Positions 57,301-64,000 of a stretch of DNA of 64,000 nucleotides are shown here, in pieces (the first letter of the stretch is position 1; every line of letters begins with the position of its first letter). Position numbers and translations under genes: made by a program. Origin of the DNA: Eriocheir sinensis (Eukaryota > Arthropoda > Malacostraca > Decapoda > Varunidae); NCBI RefSeq assembly GCF_024679095.1, contig NC_066518.1, positions 2,462,691-2,526,690 of the forward strand, in the 5' to 3' direction. Below the pieces are notes generated by a model. The model had not been told where the DNA came from. It did not search any database and saw only the letters and a list, made by a program, of their open reading frames with translations.

Positions 57301-58090
57301 GGGGGGAGTTGGGGGTAACTGTGTGTATGTGGAAAGTGTGTGAGGACTGTGTGGGGAGTGTGTGTAGAGTGTATGTGGACTGTATGGAGTGTGAGTGGAG
57401 TTTGTGGGGTGTGTGGGTGGAGTTTATAGGGAGTATGAGTGGAGTTTTAAGGAGTGTGTGTGGAGTGTATGTGGACTGTATGGGGTGTGGGTGGAGTTTG
57501 AGTGGGTGTGTGGGTGGGGTTTATATGGAGGTATGAGTGGAGTTTTAAGGAATATGTGTGGAGTGTATATGGACTGTATGGGGTGTGGGTGGAGTTTGTG
57601 GGGTGTGTGGGTGGACTTTATATGGAGGTATGAGTGGAGTTTTAAGGAGTGTGTGCATGGGGAGTATTACAAAATTGAAATTGGGGGCCCTTTGAGACCC
57701 AAATTTTTGTCTTCTCCAATCCATAAATGGGGGGGGCCCTTGATTTTTTTGGCAATTGAATTTGTCCTCCCTCCTGCCAGCAATGGTTAGCATTTCGCAA
57801 TTGGGGCCCCCCCCCCCCTTTGGGGGGGGGGGGGGGAACCCCCCCCCCCCCCTCGCCCCCCCCCTCAGGAACGCCACTGGGAGTATGTATGCATGGCCTG
57901 TGTGTGGATTTTGAGAACAGTGGACGTGTTTCATGGAATGGATGTGGACTGTATAGGGTGTGGGTGGAGTTTGTGGGGTGTGTGGGTGGAGTTTATAGGG
58001 AGTATGAGTGGAGTTTTAAGGAGTGTGTGGGGAGTGTGTATGCATGGAGTGTGTGTGGATTTTCAGAACAGTGGAAGCGCTGCATGAACG
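57301..58090. repeat. Higher-order G/T-rich minisatellite, split by an insertion
   Basis: Unit A (96-98 bp) is marked by GTGGACTGTATGG at about 57375, 57471, 57569 and, with changes, 57945. Unit B (about 60 bp) contains TATGCATGG, GTGTGTGGATTTT and AGAACAGTGGA and is present at about 57885-57940 and 58035-58085. The arrangement A-A-A-B-A-B suggests a compound unit. The 212-bp insertion at 57668-57879 breaks the array. Confidence 0.85.
57661..57886. mobile_element. G/C-run insertion with 7-8 bp target-site duplication
   Basis: GGAGTAT at 57661-57667 and 57880-57886 (GGGAGTAT if one more G is counted) brackets 212 bp unlike the array. The insert has a C13-TTT-G15-AA-C14 core (57806-57852). Its right end, on the - strand, begins CAGTGGCGTTCCTGAGG. 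An 8-bp duplication and a CAGTG end would suit a hAT-derived non-autonomous element, but the left end (TACAAAATTG) is not an inverted match, so it may be truncated. Confidence 0.6.
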
Positions 58091-58149
58091 TTATTTATAA
58101 GTATGTGCAATGTATAGCGGCTGTGTACGCCATCTGCGACTTTGCGTAA

Positions 58150-58710
58150 ACAATATGTGAAGGTAATGCGTAGACTGAGATACAGGGGAGAATAACACGG
58201 ACGAGAGCCGAAGTAGAAGAATGAAGAAACGAAAGCGAGTGAAAATTGAGAAACAAGATAACACGTTGAGAACCAGAGACAGGGACACCAACTGCTACAA
58301 CGGGGCAGTAATATGAGTGTTTGAAAAAGTTAAAACAAATGACAGTCAGAGAAGCAGAGAAAGAAGAGAAACACATAGAGACACGCAGAGAAACAGAGAC
58401 ATACCAAATAAAACAACAGGGCAATAACAAGACGATACAAAGAGAAGATCCATGCAAGAGACAGCCACAAAACTAGAGAGAATGAGAACCTGAGAGAAAG
58501 GAGCATTGAAACACGAGGTCACGCAGCGAGACAGAAATAGACGCACCAAAAGATACAACAGGGCAATAACACGAGGATTCAAAGAGAGAAAGGAAACCAG
58601 AGAGAAAGAAGAAGAGAAACACGACGCAGACACGCAGAGAAACAGGAACAGAAACACACACACACACACACACACCGAATTCGACGACAGGGCAATATGA
58701 GGATTTAAAT
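58150..58710. repeat. Degenerate tandem repeat, period about 116-142 bp
   Basis: ACAACAGGGCAATAACA-type blocks occur at 58301, 58417, 58559 and 58688. Each is followed by (A/G)(A/C)GA.NATTCAAA and AGAGAAA words. A short (AC)n lies at 58651-58675 in the last unit. Confidence 0.85.
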
Positions 58711-60000
58711 TCCCCGCGGCGACACATTAAAGGCGTTTCGGAGTGTGAGGTGATGTTAAAGAGATTCCTCCCGTAGTGTATAGCGTCGTCAGTTCCCGCG
58801 CTACGGCCGCCTCGATACGTTTAAGCGGTCTGCAGCGCGGCGGTGGACGGCCCATATCTCGTGACGGGGAACCAATCTGCACGCGGGAATGTACTTAATG
58901 GATGTGTTAAAAGCGAGGCGACTGCGAGGAAGTTTGCGAACAGCCCTAGCCACCCCGCCGGGACCACTTTTGAGCAGCTTTGGTTTGGATGTGTTTGTTG
59001 TTTCTCATGTGTGTGTGTGAATGCTAAATAGAAGTTTGTGAAAAAAATACAGATGTTAATGGATGATGTAAAAGTGAGATGGGAATACGGTGGTTTATAG
59101 ACAATACTCGCCCACAAACGGTATTTTTAACATTACTCGCGGCCATGTTCATGTTTGCTATACTTGTGAATATTGAGGATAAACTCGTGGAAAATGCAAA
59201 TCTATACATTCATAATACTCACCTATATTTACAAAAGTCATTCGATGTTTTCCACACTTTTATTCATTCACTGCACTCTTCATGGTCTCCACTTCCCATA
59301 CGGCTCATTAAACCACATGTATCCATCAATTTTACGTAATACATATGTTTATTACTTTCACAACATAACGTTCATTAATTTCACAACACACTTCCATTAC
59401 TTGCACAACGCCCTTCACTGCCCTTCACTCTCTAGACCTCATTACATTGATCTGTTTCTTTCGTCGTTTCCCAGATGTCAGGTGCAATTACAAGGTAGGT
59501 GGTGTTGTGCCTTATAGCTCAGCGAGTCAATAAAAGGATATTTCTTATACTGACATGTGGACATAAATATTTCTTCGACTTTGTGGTGTAGATTGACCGC
59601 GCCGAAACCCAACGAGGACGAGTGAGCTTTCATGTCAACAACTTCCTTTCTTCAGTTTTAACCTTTCCCCAATATATTACTCAAATTCCTTGGTTATCAA
59701 ATTTTCCCTCTTCAGTCTACCTTCCTGATTATCTGTCTGCTATTTATCTTTCTACTTATCCATCTATCTTCTTGTAATAAAAACTGCATCACATTACTGC
59801 ATCTCAAATTTCACGGTTACAAACTTTCCGCTTTCCAGATTAAGGCTTCATTATTTTCACCAGGAAGAGAAAATATCTTGGTGCGCAGTTTTTTCTTTCT
59901 CCTTCTCTCCTACCTCCAGCTGTGATCACGTTACCTGGCTGATTAGATGAAAACTGATTCGCTTCTCAAGGCTCACGGGACGGGGAAAAATCAGCCTCTT
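58711..60000. other. Unique sequence, no gene seen
   Basis: GC-richer to about 58980, then AT-rich. No domain recognised. Frames of 60-114 codons are T/C-rich and unremarkable. Confidence 0.5.
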
Positions 60001-60360
60001 CCATGACCCCAATGTGGAAGTATGTCTCGTCTCCTCTTCCCCTTCTTCCTCAACGTCTTCTTCTTCTTCTTTTTCTTCTTCTTCTTTTTCTTCTTCTTCT
60101 GCTTCTTCTTTTCTTCTTCTTTTCTTCTTCCTGTTTATTCCTTTCCTTCAACTTTTCTCTTTTGTTTTCCCTTCCCTCTTTTCATTTTCTTCTTGTTCGT
60201 CTAAATCTATTTTCTTCATCCTCTTTCCCCTCCTCCTCCTCCTCCCACTCCTACTCGTAATCTTCATTCTCCTCCTTCAACGTCTCCTCCTCCTCCTTCT
60301 CTTAATACTCCTTCTCCTCTTCCTCTTCATGTTCTCCTCCTCCTTCTCCTCTTCCTCCGG
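60001..60360. repeat. Polypyrimidine tract with (TTC)n and (CTC)n
   Basis: TTC cores at about 60055-60130 and CTC cores near 60229-60245 and 60283-60300. Confidence 0.85.
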
Positions 60361-60536
60361 GCTGCAATTACGGGTCGTTCAAGGAAAATTAAATCAAGCC
60401 TTGATAGCATGTGTTTCCCCTCGGCCATCGCATCTTCCTTGGAAATAAATGAAAAGCAAATCAATTGTCTCACTGGGCGAATTGAGATTCCGAACAGGGG
60501 GCGAGAAAGAAGGGAACAGACAACAATGATTATATG

Positions 60537-60541
<5 letters not shown>

Positions 60542-60613
<72 letters not shown>

Positions 60614-60616
60614 GTA

Positions 60617-60669
<53 letters not shown>
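60542..60669. repeat. (CT)n-(TG)n compound array
   Basis: (CT)n at 60542-60609, TATG words, then (TG)n at 60628-60669. Confidence 0.97.
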
Positions 60670-60671
<2 letters not shown>

Positions 60672-60685
60672 ATCTTTTTGTGCAT

Positions 60686-61640
60686 TTAGTTACACGTGTA
60701 TCCTAAAAAAGGTATTCAATAACGTACGCGTAAATTATCTGGCATTTGAGAAACCACTGTCATCATCTTAAAACTAAAATTACATAAAATAAAAACGACA
60801 CCTAACCAATCGCGGCCGAGCTAAGTCTTAACACGGAAAGATCTGCGTTTAATGGTGAACCAAATAATCAGAAATTAACATGCCATCAAACACATGACCA
60901 AGTGGGTGGCAGGTTTGAAGGGCTCTTAAGTCACGGATTCAAGGAGTCTTACTGAACATCAAAGCCGCTGCAGCAAGACACGGTTCCTAAGTCCTTCTCC
61001 CTTCCCTTCCCTTCCCTTCCCTTCTCTTCCTCCCTCTCTCCTAATAGCCCATGGTTCCTCATTCCCAATATGGCTTTGTATAATCTCCAGTCATCTCACC
61101 CCTATCCCTCCATTCTTTTCCCTTCCCTTCCCTTCCCTTCCCTTCCCTTCCCTCCCTCCCTCTCTCCTAATGGCCGATGGCCCCTCATTTCCCCAATATG
61201 GCTTAGTATAATCTCCTGTCCTCTCACCCCTATCCCTCCATTCTTTTCCCTTCCTTCCCATCATTCCTTTAACAAACCTCTTCTCTTTTACCCATCAATC
61301 CCCTTCACTAAAAAAAATATATCCACTCTATTCCCCCATTCCCTTTCTCACCCGTTTACATATGTACCCTAAAATACAAATTTAATATTGTATACTATTT
61401 GGCATTTGAAACACTACTGTCATCGTTATAACACTTTACGATGACATAAGAAAAGAAACAACGCCCAAGCAATCGAAACTTTCTGCGCATTATCTCTTAA
61501 ATGACTCATAGTTGCGACCGAGCTGGGTTAACACGGGAAGATCTGCGCTTAAGTCACGGCTACAAGAGGTCTTAGCGAGTCTTGCTGAGTGTCAAACCCG
61601 CCGCAACACGACTCGGTTCATAACTCAACTCTCGTCGGCT
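60686..61640. repeat. Diverged tandem duplication, about 620-670 bp
   Basis: The order TTTA.TTACAC.TGTA.CCTAAAA, GGCATTTGA.AAACC/ACTACTGTCATC, GACCGAGCT, TTAACACGG(A/G)AAGATCTGCG, AAGTCACGG.T.CAAG, ACACG..TTCATAA/CCTAA appears from 60686 and again from 61357. Between them lie two copies of a CCCTT-rich block with CCAATATGGCTT.GTATAATCTCC (about 61060 and 61190). Confidence 0.85.
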
Positions 61641-61689
61641 TTCCTCAACTTCCTCGCACTTCGGCGGGAAATCATGAGAATCGCTCCAC

Positions 61690-62250
61690 ACACAACCGCA
61701 CAAAGCCTCCTCTTCCTCTTAATCCTCTTCCTACTGATCTCGTTCTTCTCACTATTATCCGTCATCTCCTCAATCTATTACAGTCCGACATTGATCTTTA
61801 ATGCTTCCTCTTCCTCATTAACGTCAATTTCTTCCAACTCTCCCTTTCCTCTTCTTGGTGGTGTGGCCGTTCTGATTATTATTTTCCGTCTGAGTTTTCC
61901 TCCTCCACCTACTTCATTTCGACATCTACCTCTATATATACTGTCTCCTCCTCCTCCTCCTCCTCCTCCTCCTCCTCTTCCTCGCAGCTGTCATTTTCTT
62001 TCCATTTTCCTTTTCCTCCTCTTCGTACTGTTCCCTTTCTTTTATTATCGGTCTGAGTTTTCCTCCTCCACCTACTTCATTTCGACATCTACCTCTATAT
62101 ATAATGTCTCCTCCTCCTCCTCCTCCTCCTCTTCCTCGCAGCTGTCATTTTCTTTCCATTTTCCTTTTCCTCCTCTTCGTTCTGTTACCTTTCTTTGATT
62201 ATCCGTCTTCATTTTCCTCCTCCTCCTCTGCCTTATCCTCCTCCTCAACT
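61690..62250. repeat. 163-bp pyrimidine minisatellite, two near-identical units
   Basis: Units 61888-62050 and 62051-62205 are almost identical except for the CTC count (11 versus 8) and a few substitutions. Diverged partial units flank them: CCGTC anchors at about 61759, 61886, 62049 and 62203. Confidence 0.92.
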
Positions 62251-62440
62251 CTCATCACTAAATCACAGAGGAGTGGAGGCTGAGTTGTGGGCGTTAGGAG
62301 CGAAGTTAACAATTGACTCCTTCGAGTACCATTCACTAGGAGCCGTGGCAATATTACCTGTTCCTCTTACCTGTCCAATTTAACCTACCTACCTCCTCTA
62401 CCTATTCCTACCTGTATTCCGATAATGGCCAGTAAAAACA
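62251..62440. other. Unique sequence, no gene seen
   Basis: Short mixed stretch between pyrimidine blocks. Confidence 0.5.
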
Positions 62441-63300
62441 TGTATTGCTCACCATCCCACACGTATTCCCTTTCCTTTCTCCCTGTCTCCTTTCCTCTTT
62501 ATTATCATTTTTTTTGTTGGGGTATACTGTCATGGCTCCGAAACTAATCTCCTCTTCTTCCTCCTCCTCCTCTTCTTCTATCTACTCAGCAATGACTTTT
62601 TATCCCTCACTCCCCTTTCCTGTTTCCTTTCTTCGTTTCACCATTTCTCTTTCTTTTTTTCTTTACTTCTTCTTTTCTTACTCTCACTAATCCTTTCTTC
62701 CCTCCATTCGTTATCCTTATCTACCATCCCTTATTTTTTATCTGCTCTTTTTTCCTTCCTCTTTGCCTAGTATTCCCTCCTCCTCCTATCCTCTCTTTCC
62801 TTCATCTCTCGTTTTCATCATCTTTTTCATTTCCTTCACCTCTTTACATGATTTCCTTCCTCACTTTCGACTTGTCATCTTTTCGTCCTTTCTTCTTTTT
62901 TTCAATCACGTCCACTTTTCTTCTCTGCGTTATCCTTCGTCCTCGCCCAGCATTCCCTCTTTATCTCCTCTCAATTATCTCTTCTTTCCTTCATTTTCCC
63001 TCCCTCTTTACATTCACTCTTCCCTCGCTTTCAATTAACCACCCTTTCATCCTTCCTTCCCCCTCTTCCTTCCTTTACCCCTTTCTGCCTCCCTCCCTTC
63101 TTTTCATCTCGACACCTCCCTCTTTCTCTCCTCTCAATTATCTCTTCTTTCCTTCATTATCTATCCCTCTTTACATTCACTCCTCCCTTGCTATCAACTA
63201 ACCACCCTTTCATCCTTCCTTCCCCCTCTTCCTTCCTTTACCCCTTCCTGCCTCCCTCCCTTCTTTTCGTCTGGACACCCTAACGTGCCATCCACCTGAG
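62441..63300. repeat. Pyrimidine-rich block with a second 163-bp tandem duplication
   Basis: CTCTCAATTATCTCTTCTTT recurs at 62968 and 63131, exactly 163 bp apart. Units about 62957-63119 and 63120-63284 differ by only a few bases. Upstream DNA to 62441 is C/T-rich and loosely related. Confidence 0.9.
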
Positions 63301-63501
63301 GTCTATTAGTTGGGACTATAACGTTGCCTTCCTTTTATTTCCCCTCCTCCACTTTCTCCTCTCCGTGTTTCTTTTCTCTTTGTTGTCTACATTTACCACG
63401 TTTCCCAGTTTTATTTTATTTTCATTTCCTTTCTCTCCCTCTCTTCTTCCCCTTCCAAACAAGCACTAGACTAAATAGCTGCAACGCCTTCTACTGCACA
63501 C

Positions 63502-63505
<4 letters not shown>

Positions 63506-63584
<79 letters not shown>
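63506..63584. repeat. (AC)n microsatellite
   Basis: About 39 perfect units. Confidence 0.98.
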
Positions 63585-63585
<1 letters not shown>

Positions 63586-63589
63586 TCAC

Positions 63590-63860
63590 TTTTCCTCCAT
63601 TTCCCTTCCCTTCCCTTCCTTTCCTACACCTCCCCTCCCTCTCTCTAAATAGCCGATTGCCCTTCATTCCTCCAATCTGGCTTTTTATACTGTCCTTTCC
63701 CTCTCACCTCTATTCCTCCATTCCTTTCCCTTCCTTCTTCCTTACCCTTCCCTTTTCCAGATCAATTCTCCTCTCGTTTCCTACTCCTTCACCTTTATCA
63801 TCAAGACCTAATCATCTTTATCCCCATTTTCCTCTCTCACCCGTTTAATATCACACCCTT
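63590..63860. repeat. Third, displaced copy of the 61.0-61.36 kb block
   Basis: CCCTTCCCTTCC, TAAATAGCCGATTGCCC, TCCAATCTGGCTTTTTATA, CTCTCACC.CTAT.CCTCCATTC and finally TCTCACCCGTTTA match, in order, 61110-61360 about 2.4 kb upstream. Confidence 0.8.
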
Positions 63861-64000
63861 TTCCCTCCCTACCTCTCCTTCTCTCACTCTCCCTTTATCT
63901 CTGCCTCCTCCACTTCGCCATCCCTTCTCCCCTCTCTCATCCCTCACGTATTTACCTTTCATCTCCTCCGTTATTCCTCTCAAATCCCGGCTTTTACGTC
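63861..64000. repeat. Pyrimidine-rich tract to window end
   Basis: C/T-rich + strand continues to the edge. Confidence 0.7.

Overview
No complete protein-coding gene, functional RNA gene, prophage or CRISPR array can be recognised in this window. It is eukaryotic intergenic or intronic DNA with an extreme load of simple repeats. The combination of very long perfect (AC)n and (AG)n arrays, trinucleotide arrays, pyrimidine/purine minisatellites, tRNA-derived SINEs and a dispersed T-tract repeat (tail core GCCCGCTACTCRCTGCTCC) suggests a decapod crustacean, most likely a brachyuran crab. That assignment is inference from repeat style; no marker gene is present.

Layout. 0-5 kb: alternating purine-rich and pyrimidine-rich degenerate minisatellites. 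5-9 kb: dinucleotide arrays around a SINE that carries a second SINE inside it (6304-6791), a T-tract repeat at 8374 and a compound trinucleotide/AG array. 9-15 kb: AGT, TTA/TTC, CA and CT arrays, an 18-bp minisatellite, then a GC-richer patch. 15.9-17.1 kb: pyrimidine minisatellite. 17-24 kb: CA/TG/CT arrays, a second SINE family (18061), an exon-like ORF (18686-18868), a purine block (20.5-21.5 kb) and a 1.4-kb polypyrimidine block (21.8-23.3 kb). 24.1-24.75 kb: an ATG-free stretch ending in a strong splice donor, the best candidate for a host-gene 5' UTR exon. 24.8-31 kb: CT, AT, GT and TAA arrays, a truncated LINE 3' end (28008-28310) and a full-length SINE (30541-30842). 31-45 kb: longer unique AT-rich stretches broken by CT, AC and GT arrays. 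45-53 kb: dense arrays, a truncated SINE in (CATA)n, and a 19-bp minisatellite. 53.4-58.7 kb: a 245-bp foldback element with 74-bp inverted repeats, a 33-bp minisatellite, a (TG)n(GA)n junction array, and a higher-order G/T minisatellite interrupted by an insertion. 60.7-64 kb: nested tandem duplications in pyrimidine-rich DNA.

The recognisable actors are selfish elements (two SINE families, one LINE remnant, a foldback element, a G/C-run insertion) and replication-slippage products. Host-gene evidence is limited to the 24.1-24.7 kb candidate first exon and a few short exon-like ORFs, all at low confidence. Long open frames through the simple repeats are by-products of stop-free repeat units and are not annotated as genes.
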